Counted from the first letter of the stretch, positions 7,068 through 16,906 are shown. The stretch: DNA of 57,957 nt from Bacteroidaceae bacterium (GCA_017552435.1 JAFZPZ010000047.1:1-57957), one strand, 5' to 3'. Notes: generated by a model from the letters alone, not told the origin. Numbers and translations: made by a program.

Positions 7068-7102
7068 CTAATTGACAATTGACAATTGATAATTGACAAT
7101 TG
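7068..7102. repeat. ATTGACA heptamer array
   Basis: Four to five near-perfect copies of AATTGAC/AATTGAT fill the def-TPR gap. Similar arrays occur at 54326-54360 and 55085-55110, and as fragments inside coding regions. Confidence 0.7.
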
Positions 7103-7108
7103 GAAGCT

Positions 7109-7194
7109 ATGAGGGTTAAACGGATATCTTTGATTGTGGCTATGCTTTTCGGCATGCTCAACTTTCATTGGCGCATGATTAATGGTCAATGGTC
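7109..7194 (+). other. Out-of-frame signal peptide with duplicated AATGGTC heptamer
   Basis: ATG 7109 opens a frame encoding a typical signal-peptide start (MRVKRISLIVAMLFGML), but the frame leaves the TPR protein at the tandem heptamer AATGGTC (7181-7187 and 7188-7194). Removing one 7-bp unit fuses the two frames and gives ...MINGQCISAQINTDRV, where SAQINTDRV is the expected mature start. As sequenced, the TPR protein can only start at the internal ATG 7182 and would lack an export signal. Confidence 0.6.
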
Positions 7195-9125
7195 AATGCA
7201 TTTCCGCCCAGATCAATACCGACCGGGTGCTGCTGATGGGGCGCAATGCTTTGTATTACGAAGACTATGTGCTTGCCATCCAGCGCTTCAATATGGTCAT
7301 CAATGCGAAGCCTTGGTTGGGAGAACCCTATTTTTATCGCGCTGTTGCCAAGTTCTATCTGGAAGACTATCAGGGCGCGGAAATCGATTGCAATAACGCC
7401 CTGGAGCGCAATCCATACGCCATGAACCATTATGTTCTGCGTGCCCTTTGCCGCATCAACCAGAACCGTTATGCTTTGGCAAAGGAAGACTACAGCAAGG
7501 CAATCTCCATCAATCCGATGGATCATGGCTCCTGGCACAACCTCGTGCTTTGCCAGATGGAGCTGAAGGAATACGAACAGGCAGACTCCTCGCTGGATGT
7601 CATGATACGTTATTGGCCGAGGGAAACCGAGCAATACACCCTGAAGGCACAGGTTTCCCTGCTACGCACAGATACCGTCCAGGCGGAGAAATGGACTGAC
7701 CACGCCCTCGAAATGGATGAATACGACGGTCGGGCCTGGAGCCTCAAGGCCATGTTTCAGGCAAACCGTGAGAAATACAAGGAGGCCGAGGAATCGCTGG
7801 ACAAAGCCATCATGCAGATGCCGCGAGTGGCGGGCCTTTATGTCAATCGCGCCCTGACGCGATACAATCAGGACAACCTGCGTGGAGCGATGTCCGACTA
7901 TGATGCCTGCCTCGACCTGGAACCGAATAACTACATCGCCCATTACAACCGAGGTTTGCTCCGGGCCAGTGTGGGCGAAGACAATATGGCCATCGAGGAC
8001 TTCAACTTTGTTCTTAACCTTGAACCCGACAATACAATCGCCCTCTACAACCGAGCTCTGTTGCTGGACAATATCGGGGACTACAACGGAGCTATCCGGG
8101 ACATCAGCGCCGTCATTAAGGACTATCCCGAGTTCTGGGACGGCTACCGCCAAAGGGCTGCCATAAAGCGGAAGATTGGCGATACAAACGGAGCTGAGCG
8201 GGATGAGTTCAAAGTGCTGCAGGCACGACTGGATGCGGCAGCAGGTAAGAAGATGCCCGTCCGAACCCGGAAAAAGAGCGAACGCAACATCGAGGACTAT
8301 GCCGCGCTTGTCGAGGAAGACACTCACGAAGAAGAGAACGAGTACGTCAGCGAATATCGCGGCAAGGTGCAGAACAGACAATCTGAACTGCGGCCAGAAC
8401 CCATCTTTTCTCTTTCCTATTACAGACGTACCTCCGAGACGAATACCTATGTCGCTTTTTGCCCGCAAGTAGAAGAGCTGAACGTTCGTCACGTGCTTCC
8501 GCATCAGTTGTATCTGACCGACAACGAAGCTCCAATGACAGCACAGCAGACAGAAGCACATCAGACCTCGATAGGTGTAATCTCTGAACAGATTGACCAT
8601 ACACCTGGAGACCTCAACCTGCTCATGCGTCGGGCTCTCGATTACTATCACATCCGCGATTTCGAGGATGCAGTTGCCGACATGAATGCGTTTATCCAGG
8701 AGGCTGACAATGAATCCCAGACGACGACCGATGTTGCTTTGGCGTTTATATTGAGAGCTCAGTGCCGTTTTGCCCAGCTTGAAGTGTCCCGCACTACGGC
8801 TTCCGCTTCCGACCTCCGTCTTGGCTATCTGATGGCTGTGCAGGACTATTACAGGGCTTCCGACCTTATGCCTGACGTTCCTTTCCTGCACTATAACATC
8901 GGTTGCTTGCAGATACAGTTAGCCGATTATACCGCAGCACAGAAGTCCTTTACCCAGGCTCTTCAAATCGACCCGCATTTTCCAAGTGCCTATTATGGAA
9001 GAGGGGTAGCCTATATTCTGGGTGGACAAACCGAACAGGGATTGGTTGATCTCTCCCAGGCAGGCGAATACGGACTTTATACTGCCTACAACCTTATCAA
9101 GAAATACTCCCAGACAAAGAAGTAA
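7182..9125 (+). CDS. Large TPR-repeat protein, signal peptide out of frame
   Basis: 647 residues built of tetratricopeptide repeats from about residue 20 to 360 and again from about 465 to 640 (for example YFYRAVAKFYLEDYQGAEID, AHYNRGLLRASVGEDNMAIE). A charged low-complexity linker (residues 370-420, KKMPVRTRKKSERN, EEDTHEEENEY) lies between. TPR superhelices bind partner proteins. Bacteroidales homologues are usually exported, and the out-of-frame signal peptide upstream (7109) agrees with that. ATG 7182 is the only start in this frame near the mature N-terminus. It may be switched off or cytoplasmic in this sequence version. Confidence 0.75.
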   Translation: MVNGQCISAQINTDRVLLMGRNALYYEDYVLAIQRFNMVINAKPWLGEPYFYRAVAKFYLEDYQGAEIDCNNALERNPYAMNHYVLRALCRINQNRYALAKEDYSKAISINPMDHGSWHNLVLCQMELKEYEQADSSLDVMIRYWPRETEQYTLKAQVSLLRTDTVQAEKWTDHALEMDEYDGRAWSLKAMFQANREKYKEAEESLDKAIMQMPRVAGLYVNRALTRYNQDNLRGAMSDYDACLDLEPNNYIAHYNRGLLRASVGEDNMAIEDFNFVLNLEPDNTIALYNRALLLDNIGDYNGAIRDISAVIKDYPEFWDGYRQRAAIKRKIGDTNGAERDEFKVLQARLDAAAGKKMPVRTRKKSERNIEDYAALVEEDTHEEENEYVSEYRGKVQNRQSELRPEPIFSLSYYRRTSETNTYVAFCPQVEELNVRHVLPHQLYLTDNEAPMTAQQTEAHQTSIGVISEQIDHTPGDLNLLMRRALDYYHIRDFEDAVADMNAFIQEADNESQTTTDVALAFILRAQCRFAQLEVSRTTASASDLRLGYLMAVQDYYRASDLMPDVPFLHYNIGCLQIQLADYTAAQKSFTQALQIDPHFPSAYYGRGVAYILGGQTEQGLVDLSQAGEYGLYTAYNLIKKYSQTKK

Positions 9126-9169
9126 AATGATACGCCTGCGTACGCAGATATTAAGAAAAGTGTATTGAG

Positions 9170-10390
9170 ATGAATAGATACAACAGATTATCAGGGGTGT
9201 TTTTTTTCATTGTCCTGCTATTTGTGATTGCCGGCAGAACTTTGGCCTGTACATCGTTTGTCGTCTCCGGAAAAGCCACCAAGGATGGACGACCGATGAT
9301 TTTCAAGAACCGTGATACGGGCGAAGTGAACAATGTCGTTGTGGTTGAGCAAGGTGAACTATACCGATACATGGGTATCACCGCTTATTCTGACAAGAAG
9401 CCGAACGAGATCTGGGGCGGACATAACGAAGCGGGATTTGCCATCATCAATACTGCTGCATACAACCTGAACGGATGCAAAGGTAAAGATACGGATCATG
9501 ACGGCATTTTGATGCGTCGCGCTTTAGAAGTGTGTCGCACGCTTGCCGACTTTGAACACCTGCTCGATACGCTACCCAAACCGATGGATTTGAATTCGAA
9601 CTTCGGTGTGCTTGATGGCGAGGGTGGATGTGCTTACTATGAGACAGGAGACAGCAGTTATGTGAAGTTTGATGCCAACGATCCCCTTGTGGCTCCCGAC
9701 GGCTATCTGGTGCGCACAAATCACGGATTGTCGGGCTGTCGCGACATAGACAGCGGTGTGGAGCGTTTTATGGCAATTAGCGACTTCATGACCGAGGCTT
9801 ACCGCGAGAATCATTTAGATTGCCAGTATCTGCTCACTCATGTGCCTCGCTATCTGACACATGGCCTTACCAATCAGAATCTCTATGATGACCTGCCCGC
9901 AGATGAGACAGATACGCGTATAATTCCTTTTCTTGACTTCATTCCCCGTTATATCAGCAGCTCTTGCCTCCTGGTACAGGGTGTGGCAAAAGGTGAATCA
10001 GTCAGCCATACTGTCAGTTGGACCAACATAGGATGGCCTTGCGCTTCGGTGGCAATTCCTTTGATGATAGGGTCTGATGTGACGTTGCCGTCTATTGTCC
10101 AGCGTGATGAAACGGGTAAAGCCTGGCTCTGCACGATGTCCATTGCACAGAAGCAGAAAGTGTTCTCCCTCAAGCGTGGAAATACACGCAATTACATCGA
10201 CCTGTCCAAACTCGTCAATGTCAGCGGTACAGGCATTTTGCAGCGGACGGCAGCACTGGAACAGGAAGTGCTCCGGCGCGGTGTGGAAGCTGTAAAGAAA
10301 GTCCGCAAAGGGAAGTCTGTTTCAGAGACACTGTGTGATTACTACCAATGGGTGGACGAATACATCAGGACACATTACCCACAGGACTGA
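9170..10390 (+). CDS. Secreted Ntn-hydrolase (C45/linear amide C-N hydrolase-like)
   Basis: 406 residues. A signal peptide (residues 1-26, FFFIVLLFVIAGRTLA) is followed directly by CTSFVVSGKATKDGRPMI. In this superfamily the cysteine becomes the N-terminal nucleophile after cleavage. Other typical segments are FKNRDTG and the internal NFGVLDGEGGCAYYET. Relatives include penicillin-acyltransferase-like and choloylglycine-type amide hydrolases; the substrate cannot be assigned. The periplasmic or outer-surface location is inferred from the signal. It lies 44 bp after the TPR gene and may share its transcript. Confidence 0.7.
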   Translation: MNRYNRLSGVFFFIVLLFVIAGRTLACTSFVVSGKATKDGRPMIFKNRDTGEVNNVVVVEQGELYRYMGITAYSDKKPNEIWGGHNEAGFAIINTAAYNLNGCKGKDTDHDGILMRRALEVCRTLADFEHLLDTLPKPMDLNSNFGVLDGEGGCAYYETGDSSYVKFDANDPLVAPDGYLVRTNHGLSGCRDIDSGVERFMAISDFMTEAYRENHLDCQYLLTHVPRYLTHGLTNQNLYDDLPADETDTRIIPFLDFIPRYISSSCLLVQGVAKGESVSHTVSWTNIGWPCASVAIPLMIGSDVTLPSIVQRDETGKAWLCTMSIAQKQKVFSLKRGNTRNYIDLSKLVNVSGTGILQRTAALEQEVLRRGVEAVKKVRKGKSVSETLCDYYQWVDEYIRTHYPQD

Positions 10391-10497
10391 TCTGCCACAC
10401 ATAGGATCGAAGCAATAGAAAAGCCGGAAAAAGTACGAAAACAGCATGAAAACCAATAATTTTTCACTTTTCACTTTTCTCTTTTCACATTTTGTTG

Positions 10498-10505
10498 TAT
10501 CTTTG
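10498..10505 (+). promoter_or_regulatory. -7 box for thrS
   Basis: TATCTTTG, 29 bp before the thrS ATG, with a TTTG at 10491-10494. It is preceded by repeated TTTTCACTTTTC tracts. Confidence 0.65.
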
Positions 10506-10534
10506 CACCCCGAAATTAGTTAATTAGGCATAAA

Positions 10535-12487
10535 ATGGTAAAAATAACCTTCCCCGATGGCTCGGTTCGTGAGTACGAGAATGGCGTTACTGGCTATGAG
10601 ATAGCACAGAGTATTTCACCCCGTCTGGCACAGGACGTTGTTGCTTGTGGAGTGAATGGCGAGACAACAGAACTGAACCGTCCCATCAACGCGGATGCAA
10701 GCATCAAGCTCTATAAATTTGAGGACGAAGAGGGCAAGCACGCTTTCTGGCACACCAGTGCCCACCTGCTTGCTGAGGCTCTTCAGGAACTCTATCCCGG
10801 CATTCAGTTCGGTTTTGGTCCCGCTATCGAGAACGGCTTCTTCTACGATGTGCTTCTGCCCGACGGCAAACAAATCGGCGAGGGCGACTTCAAGGAAATC
10901 GAGGACAAAATGCTCGAGCTTGCCCGCAAGGACGAGGCTGTAGTGCGTAAGGAAGTAGGCAAGGCCGATTGTCTTGCTCAGTTCAAGGCTGCTGGTCAGA
11001 CCTACAAGTGCGAGCATATCGACCAAGACCTCGAGGACGGCAGCATCACCACCTATACCCAGGGCAACTTCACCGACCTTTGTAAGGGTCCGCATATCGT
11101 CAGCACCGGCATCATCAAGGCTGTCAAGCTGATGAGCATCGCAGGTGCCTTCTGGCGCGGCGACGCTACGAAGGACCAGATGCAGCGTCTCTACGGCATT
11201 TCCTATCCCAAGAAAAAGATGCTCGACGAATACCTTGTCATGCTCGAAGAGGCCAAGAAGCGCGACCACCGCAGAATCGGCAAGGAAATGGAGCTGTTCA
11301 TGTTTAGCGAGCGCGTCGGAAAGGGCCTTCCCATTTGGCTTCCCAAAGGCACCGATCTGCGTCTTCGCCTTCAGGAAATGCTTCGCAAGATTCAGAAGGA
11401 GTACGGCTATCAGGAGGTGATTACGCCCAACATCGGTGGTAAGAACCTTTACATGACTTCCGGCCACTGGGACCACTACGGCAAGGACAGCTTCCAGCCC
11501 ATACAGACGCCCGAAGAAGGCGAGGAGTATCTGCTGAAGCCCATGAACTGCCCCCACCACTGCGAGATATTTGCCAACCGTCCCCGCTCCTACAAGGAAC
11601 TGCCTTTCCGTTGTGCTGAGTTTGGTACTGTCTATCGCTACGAGCAGAGCGGCGAGTTGCACGGCTTGACCCGAGTTCGTTGCTTCACTCAGGACGATGC
11701 ACACATCTTCTGCCGTCCCGACCAGGTGAAGAGGGAGTTCATCAACGTGATGGACATCATCCAGCGTGTCTTTGCTACGTTCAACTTCAGCGAGGAGAAC
11801 GTAGAGGTGCAGATTTCTCTGCGTGATCCCAACAACAAGACCAAGTACATCGGCTCCGATGAGGATTGGGCAACTGCCGAGCAGGCTATTATCGATGCTT
11901 GTGCCGAGAAGGGTATGAAGGCACGTCAGGAACTTGGCGAAGCTGCTTTCTACGGTCCTAAGCTCGACTTCATGGTGAAGGACGCCATCGGTCGTCGTTG
12001 GCAGCTCGGTACCATTCAGGTCGATTATCAGTTGCCCCAGCGTTTCCAGTTGGAGTATATCGGCGAGGACAACCAGAAGCACCGTCCTGTGATGATTCAC
12101 CGAGCTCCCTTCGGTTCAATGGAGCGTTTCGTTGCGGTGCTTATCGAGCACACAGCAGGTCACTTCCCCCTTTGGCTCACACCCGACCAGGTTGCCATCC
12201 TGCCCGTCAGCGAGAAGTATCAGGAGTATGCAGAGCAGCTCAAGGCTTACTTCGACACCCAGGATGTTCGCAGCGTCATCGATGACCGCAGCGAGAAGAT
12301 TGGGCGCAAGATTCGCGACACCGAGCTGAAGCACATCCCATATATGCTTATCGTGGGTGAAAAAGAGCAGGCAGAAGGTTCCGTAAGCTTCCGTCAACGT
12401 GGCGGAGGAGAGCAGGGAACGATGAAATACGAAGATTTTGCAAAGAAAATCATCGAAGAAGTGCGAAAAATGACAGAAAAGTGCTAA
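10535..12487 (+). CDS. thrS: Threonine-tRNA ligase
   Basis: Charges tRNA-Thr with threonine. The full-length 650-residue protein has an N-terminal TGS domain ([20 protein letters not shown]), the HxxxH editing site ([11 protein letters not shown]), class II core motifs ([13 protein letters not shown], then [11 protein letters not shown]) and a C-terminal anticodon-binding domain. It heads the conserved thrS-infC-rpmI-rplT block. Its TAA stop (12485-12487) forms the first three bases of the TAAATTTG box that should drive infC. Confidence 0.97.
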   Translation: MVKITFPDGSVREYENGVTGYEIAQSISPRLAQDVVACGVNGETTELNRPINADASIKLYKFEDEEGKHAFWHTSAHLLAEALQELYPGIQFGFGPAIENGFFYDVLLPDGKQIGEGDFKEIEDKMLELARKDEAVVRKEVGKADCLAQFKAAGQTYKCEHIDQDLEDGSITTYTQGNFTDLCKGPHIVSTGIIKAVKLMSIAGAFWRGDATKDQMQRLYGISYPKKKMLDEYLVMLEEAKKRDHRRIGKEMELFMFSERVGKGLPIWLPKGTDLRLRLQEMLRKIQKEYGYQEVITPNIGGKNLYMTSGHWDHYGKDSFQPIQTPEEGEEYLLKPMNCPHHCEIFANRPRSYKELPFRCAEFGTVYRYEQSGELHGLTRVRCFTQDDAHIFCRPDQVKREFINVMDIIQRVFATFNFSEENVEVQISLRDPNNKTKYIGSDEDWATAEQAIIDACAEKGMKARQELGEAAFYGPKLDFMVKDAIGRRWQLGTIQVDYQLPQRFQLEYIGEDNQKHRPVMIHRAPFGSMERFVAVLIEHTAGHFPLWLTPDQVAILPVSEKYQEYAEQLKAYFDTQDVRSVIDDRSEKIGRKIRDTELKHIPYMLIVGEKEQAEGSVSFRQRGGGEQGTMKYEDFAKKIIEEVRKMTEKC

Positions 12488-12492
12488 ATTTG
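12485..12492 (+). promoter_or_regulatory. -7 box for infC overlapping the thrS stop
   Basis: TAAATTTG lies within the imperfect hairpin GTGC-taaattt-GCAC (12481-12495). It would allow infC-rpmI-rplT to be transcribed separately from thrS with a leader of only about 20 nt. Confidence 0.5.
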
Positions 12493-12512
12493 CACCCGCT
12501 TAAATAAATTTA

Positions 12513-13169
12513 ATGAAGAAACCTAACCTGAAACAACAGTATCGCGTCAACGAGCAGATTCGTGGTGTCCGCGATGTTCGTATCGTAGGCGACGATATCG
12601 AAAGTACCGTAGTATCAATCTCCAAGGCGTTGCAGATAGCCGAGCAGAAGGGCGTAGACCTCGTGGAGATTTCGCCCAATGCAGAGCCTCCAGTATGCCG
12701 GCTCATCGACTACAGCAAGTTCATTTACCAACAGAAAAAGCACCAGAAGGAGATTAAGGCCAAGCAGGTGAAGGTCGATGTCAAGGAAATTCGTTTCGGA
12801 CCTCAGACTGACGACCACGACTACAACTTCAAGCTTAAGCATGCTCAGGGCTTCCTCAGCGATGGTGACAAGGTGAAGGCCTACGTTTTCTTCAAGGGAC
12901 GCAGCATCCTTTTCAAGGAACAAGGCGAAGTGCTCTTGCTGCGTTTTGCAGCAGACTTGGAGGAATACGGCAAGGTGGAGCAGATGCCTCAGCTCGAGGG
13001 CAAGCGCATGATTATGTTCCTCGCCCCGAAGAAGCAGACAGGCGGCAAGAAGCCTCAGGAAAATGAAGAAATGGTTGAAGTTCCTGTTCGCGAGAAAAAA
13101 GCTCCGCAGCAGAAGGCTCGCAAGGAATACACGGGACCCAAGGTTGAGGGAGAGGATTTTGACGATTAA
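12513..13169 (+). CDS. infC: Translation initiation factor IF-3
   Basis: 218 residues. The N-domain ([18 protein letters not shown]), the lysine-rich linker ([20 protein letters not shown]) and the C-domain are all present, followed by a ~40-residue basic/acidic extension ([20 protein letters not shown]) common in Bacteroidetes. IF-3 binds the 30S subunit and checks start-codon pairing. The start is a plain ATG, unlike the AUU of enterobacterial infC, so that form of autoregulation is not expected. Confidence 0.95.
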   Translation: MKKPNLKQQYRVNEQIRGVRDVRIVGDDIESTVVSISKALQIAEQKGVDLVEISPNAEPPVCRLIDYSKFIYQQKKHQKEIKAKQVKVDVKEIRFGPQTDDHDYNFKLKHAQGFLSDGDKVKAYVFFKGRSILFKEQGEVLLLRFAADLEEYGKVEQMPQLEGKRMIMFLAPKKQTGGKKPQENEEMVEVPVREKKAPQQKARKEYTGPKVEGEDFDD

Positions 13170-13252
13170 AGAAAAAGATTGTGCGTAACGCCCTGGTATA
13201 TGCGTTGCCACGTCATTATAATTCAAAATTTATAAATTCAAATTTCAAAAAA

Positions 13253-13450
13253 ATGCCAAAAGTAAAGACTAACTCCGGCGCAAAGAAAAGATTCACTTTC
13301 ACCGGAACCGGCAAGGTAAAGCGTCACCACGCCTACCACAGCCACATTCTGACGAAGAAGACAAAGAAACAGAAGCGCAACCTCGACCACAGCGCTATCG
13401 TTGTGACAGAGAACATGAAGCAGGTCCGCGACCTCTTCTGCCTCCGCTAA
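13253..13450 (+). CDS. rpmI: 50S ribosomal protein L35
   Basis: 65 residues, [20 protein letters not shown]..., with the conserved basic core ([20 protein letters not shown]). The ATG at 13253 gives the exact family N-terminus; the 24 in-frame codons upstream are leader sequence. It lies between infC and rplT, as expected. Confidence 0.97.
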   Translation: MPKVKTNSGAKKRFTFTGTGKVKRHHAYHSHILTKKTKKQKRNLDHSAIVVTENMKQVRDLFCLR

Positions 13451-13552
13451 ACCTCTGAATCAGAAGGAAACAGTTTTAACTTTAGTTATTAACCGAATGC
13501 TTAGCACATAAAGACCGCCAAGCGGCGCTAACATTCAAAAAGAAACAAAATT

Positions 13553-13897
13553 ATGCCAAGATCAGTAAATCATGTAGCTTCAAGAGCTAAGAGAAAGAAA
13601 ATTCTGGGTCTGACCAGAGGTTACTTCGGTGCCCGCAAGAACGTGTGGACCGTTGCCAAGAATACTTGGGAGAAGGGTCTCACTTACGCATTCCGCGACC
13701 GTCGCACCAAGAAGCGCAACTTCCGCGCCCTGTGGATTCAGCGTATCAACGCTGCCGCCCGCATGGAAGGCCTCAGCTACAGCCAGCTAATGGGTCTGCT
13801 GCATAAGGCAGGCATCGAGATCAACCGCAAGGTGCTCGCTGACCTCGCTGTCAACTACCCCGAGGCTTTCAAGGCTATCGTAGCAAAAGTCAAGTAA
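13553..13897 (+). CDS. rplT: 50S ribosomal protein L20
   Basis: 114 residues beginning [19 protein letters not shown], with the family core [15 protein letters not shown] and [15 protein letters not shown]. It binds 23S rRNA early in 50S assembly. The ~100-nt gap after rpmI could hold an L20-responsive leader, but no clear mimic structure was found. A terminator follows at 13949. Confidence 0.97.
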   Translation: MPRSVNHVASRAKRKKILGLTRGYFGARKNVWTVAKNTWEKGLTYAFRDRRTKKRNFRALWIQRINAAARMEGLSYSQLMGLLHKAGIEINRKVLADLAVNYPEAFKAIVAKVK

Positions 13898-13948
13898 GTT
13901 AAGACCCCGAGAAGAAACGACCTCACTCGAGATTTACAAAATCAAAAG

Positions 13949-13990
13949 AAAGGAGGAGAACGACATACGCCGTTTCCCTCTTTTCTGTTT
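13949..13990 (+). terminator. Terminator after rplT
   Basis: AAAGGAGGAGAACG (13949-13962) pairs with CGTTTCCCTCTTTT (13971-13984) with one mismatch and two wobbles, followed by a T-rich tail. Confidence 0.6.
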
Positions 13991-14151
13991 ATATGTGGTA
14001 GAAAACTTTTGTAATGACGAGATGAACTGCGTTGTGACCATTATATGTTAACGTGTATGACTGTTATCTATCGAACCTTTGTGCGAATTCCGAAATTCGT
14101 AAATTATATGAAAAATTGGGCTCCGTTGCTTGTTATTTTAAGAAATAAATG

Positions 14152-14159
14152 TACCTTTG
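14152..14159 (+). promoter_or_regulatory. -7 box for the polyene-like operon
   Basis: TACCTTTG, 36 bp before the first ketosynthase ATG, with a TTG at 14130-14132 giving 19-bp spacing. It is the only obvious promoter seen ahead of the 17 same-strand genes to 33161. The rest of the gap from 13990 holds no gene. Confidence 0.65.
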
Positions 14160-14195
14160 CATAATTAAACATAGAATTTCTATAATTAGACAGTA

Positions 14196-15422
14196 ATGAC
14201 GGGAAGAGTTGTAATAACCGGAATGGGGATTTGGTCATGTCTCGGAACAAGCATTGCCGAAGTAAAGGAGGCACTTTACGAAGGACGGTCAGGCATTGTT
14301 CTGGATGGCGACAGGCTGAGCTACGGTTATCGTTCGGGCCTCACAGGTCAAGTGAAGACACCTGTACTGAAGGGACTCCTCGACCGGCATCTTCGCCGAG
14401 GCTTCTCCGAAGAGGCCGAGTATGCTTACATGGCAAGCCTCGAGGCATTTCGGATGGCACAAATTGACGATGTCTATCTGCTCGGGAACGAGGTGGGCTG
14501 CATCTTCGGCAACGACTCATCGGCAAAACCCGTCATCGAGGCATCAAAGATTATGGAAGAGAAGCGGGACTCTGAACTGCTCGGTCAGAACTACATCTTC
14601 CAGTCTATGAACTCTACTGTAAACATGAACCTGAGCACTGCCTTCCACCTAAAGGGTGTGAACTTCAGCGTCAGCGCGGCTTGTGCCAGCGGCAGCCACT
14701 CTGTCGGTCTGGCCTATTTGCTCATCAAGCAAGGTCTTCAAGAAATGATCCTGTGTGGCGGCGCCCAGGAGACCAACTACTACAGTATGGCTTCCTTCGA
14801 TGCCATCGGAGCTTTTTCCCGTCGGATGGATGAGCCTACTAAAGCTAGCCGCCCCTTTGACCGTGACCGCGATGGACTTATTCCAAGCGGAGGTGCAGCG
14901 GCACTGGTCCTTGAAGACTATGATCACGCTCTGGCTCGCGGAGCCAACATTCTGGCGGAGATCAGGGGATACGGTTTCTCGTCGAATGGTACGGCAGTTA
15001 TCAGCCAGCCCTGCGATGAAGGCTGTGTCATCGCCATGTCGCGCGCCATGAAGGATGCTGGTTTGGAAGCATCGGACGTCGATTACATCAATGCCCATGC
15101 CACCTCTACACTTCAGGGCGACATGTTTGAGGCTATTGCGTTGGATCGTCTATTCCACGGACAGCACGCCCTCATCAGTAGCACTAAGGGAATGACTGGC
15201 CATGAATGCTGGATGGCGGGAGCCAGTGAAATTGTCTATTCGCTCATCATGATGCAGAATAACTTTGTAGCGCCAAACCTGAACTTCGAGAACCCTGACC
15301 AGTACTCCGAAAAACTTAATATTGCTACTCGGACGACAGAAGCCGACATCCGCACTGTCCTTAGTAATTCCTTCGGTTTTGGCGGCACAAACAGCGCCTT
15401 GGTGATAGCGAAAAGTGAATGA
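14196..15422 (+). CDS. FabF-type beta-ketoacyl synthase, stand-alone
   Basis: 408 residues with a complete Cys-His-His triad: SAACASGSHS (Cys163), NAHATST and the KGMTGHECWMAGASE segment, plus the glycine-rich end SNSFGFGGTNSALV. It condenses ACP-bound chains by decarboxylative Claisen reaction. It is the first gene of the operon and the only KS here without a fused C-terminal domain. Aryl-polyene and flexirubin clusters typically carry several divergent KS genes; this one is probably a chain-extending or initiating enzyme of the pathway. Confidence 0.9.
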   Translation: MTGRVVITGMGIWSCLGTSIAEVKEALYEGRSGIVLDGDRLSYGYRSGLTGQVKTPVLKGLLDRHLRRGFSEEAEYAYMASLEAFRMAQIDDVYLLGNEVGCIFGNDSSAKPVIEASKIMEEKRDSELLGQNYIFQSMNSTVNMNLSTAFHLKGVNFSVSAACASGSHSVGLAYLLIKQGLQEMILCGGAQETNYYSMASFDAIGAFSRRMDEPTKASRPFDRDRDGLIPSGGAAALVLEDYDHALARGANILAEIRGYGFSSNGTAVISQPCDEGCVIAMSRAMKDAGLEASDVDYINAHATSTLQGDMFEAIALDRLFHGQHALISSTKGMTGHECWMAGASEIVYSLIMMQNNFVAPNLNFENPDQYSEKLNIATRTTEADIRTVLSNSFGFGGTNSALVIAKSE

Positions 15423-15498
15423 CATGTAACCGCTGTATAAATAGTCAAAAAGATAAATAGATAATTAATTGTAAATCGTCAAATAGCGAAATAAAGTA

Positions 15499-16602
15499 GT
15501 GCATCTCTTTCCTAACATAGAAAAAAGATACACCTCCGAGCAATTCTCTGCCCGCGAGGCTCAAAGGCAGGCTGAGTTCATCGCATGGGGGCCAATCGTG
15601 TTCCAAGCCACAAGGCTCATGCTGAAGTTCGGCATACTGCAGTTGCTTCGAGATAGTGACAACGGACTTACGGAAGCAGAGGTGGTGGAGAAGATTGGGC
15701 TCTCCAGGTACGCGGTGAAGTGCTTGCTGGAGGCCTCTCTCAGCATAGGCACTGTGCTCATTGATACCCAAACCGACCGTTACTCTATCTCCAAGACGGG
15801 CTGGTTTCTGCTAAACGATCCCGCCACGAAGGTCAACATTGACTTCAATCATGATGTTAACTACCTCGGGTTGTTCCATCTGGAAGAGGCGCTCCTGGAA
15901 GGTCGACCTGTAGGCCTGAAGCACTTCGGCGACTGGCCAACTATCTACGAAGGCCTTTCTAGCCTTCCAAGGCAAGTGCAGGACAGCTGGCTTAACTTCG
16001 ACCATTTTTATAGCGACTCCTCCTTTTCCGAGGCCCTGAAGATTGTCTTCGACCAATATCACGTCCGTTCCCTCTACGACGTAGGTGGCAACACCGGCAA
16101 GTGGGCACTTCAGTGCGTCGGCTACAACAAGGACGTGGAGGTGACTATTCTCGATCTGCCCCAACAGATAGAAATGATGCAGCGGAACATCATCGGCAAG
16201 CCTGGAGCTGACCGCATCAAAGGCCACAGCATAAACCTGCTTGATAAAGGAGTTCGCTTCCCACGACACAGGGGTATCCCCGACGCCATCTGGATGTCGC
16301 AGTTCTTGGACTGCTTCAGTGCGGAAGAGATTGTCAGTATACTCTCTCGCGCAAAGCAGACGATGGGTTATGATACGCACCTCTTCATCATGGAGCTTTT
16401 CTGGAACCGTCAGCGCTTTGAGCCCGCCGCCTTCTGTCTCACGATGACCAGTTTATACTTTACTGCCATCGCCAATGGCAACAGCAAGATGTATCATTCC
16501 GATGACATGAAACGGCTTGTTCGTGAAGCAGGTTTGGAGATTGAGACTATCTACGACGGACTAGGGTGGGGGCACAGCATTATGGTATGCAAAACTATAT
16601 AA
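15499..16602 (+). CDS. SAM-dependent O-methyltransferase (wHTH-dimerisation type)
   Basis: 367 residues from a GTG start. The N-terminal ~120 residues form the winged-helix dimerisation domain (FQATRLMLKFGILQLL, GLSRYAVKCLLEA). The SAM-binding motif YDVGGNTGKWALQ lies near residue 196, then VTILDLPQQI. This is the class that methylates aromatic hydroxyls and occurs in many polyketide clusters, so methylation of an aryl head group is the likely role. It follows the KS by 76 bp. Confidence 0.8.
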   Translation: MHLFPNIEKRYTSEQFSAREAQRQAEFIAWGPIVFQATRLMLKFGILQLLRDSDNGLTEAEVVEKIGLSRYAVKCLLEASLSIGTVLIDTQTDRYSISKTGWFLLNDPATKVNIDFNHDVNYLGLFHLEEALLEGRPVGLKHFGDWPTIYEGLSSLPRQVQDSWLNFDHFYSDSSFSEALKIVFDQYHVRSLYDVGGNTGKWALQCVGYNKDVEVTILDLPQQIEMMQRNIIGKPGADRIKGHSINLLDKGVRFPRHRGIPDAIWMSQFLDCFSAEEIVSILSRAKQTMGYDTHLFIMELFWNRQRFEPAAFCLTMTSLYFTAIANGNSKMYHSDDMKRLVREAGLEIETIYDGLGWGHSIMVCKTI

Positions 16603-16614
16603 AACATTCGAAAT

Positions 16615-16872
16615 ATGAGTAGAACCGAGATTGAAGAAAAAGTAAAAGAATTTTTGATTGAAGACCTTGAAATCGACGAGGAGAAAATTTATCCTGAAGC
16701 CAAGTTGAAGGACGATATGGGCATCGACAGTCTCGACCTTGTCGATATTGTGGTTATCGTTGAGAAGAACTTCGGATTCAAGTTGAAAGCAGAAGAAATG
16801 GCTGGCGTAGATACATTTGCCAAGTTTTGTGACTATATTGAGCGTAAGGTGAGTGAAAAGTGCTGCGCCTGA
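16615..16872 (+). CDS. Acyl carrier protein 1
   Basis: 85 residues, acidic and helical, with the phosphopantetheine site GIDSLDLVD (Ser39). It carries the growing chain for the KS enzymes. It starts 12 bp after the methyltransferase. Its C-terminal CCA and stop run into a small GC repeat (CTGCGC...GCGCAG) that fills the gap to the next gene. Confidence 0.9.
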   Translation: MSRTEIEEKVKEFLIEDLEIDEEKIYPEAKLKDDMGIDSLDLVDIVVIVEKNFGFKLKAEEMAGVDTFAKFCDYIERKVSEKCCA

Positions 16873-16906
16873 GCGTAAGCGCAGCTTCGCCTTCGCCTGA
16901 ACGTTA

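Noticed and set aside
10616-12100. Very long open frame on the minus strand of thrS (and similar ones opposite the TPR and MMPL genes)
   Set aside because: These are mirror frames caused by codon bias in the real genes; the protein sequences have no recognisable motifs.
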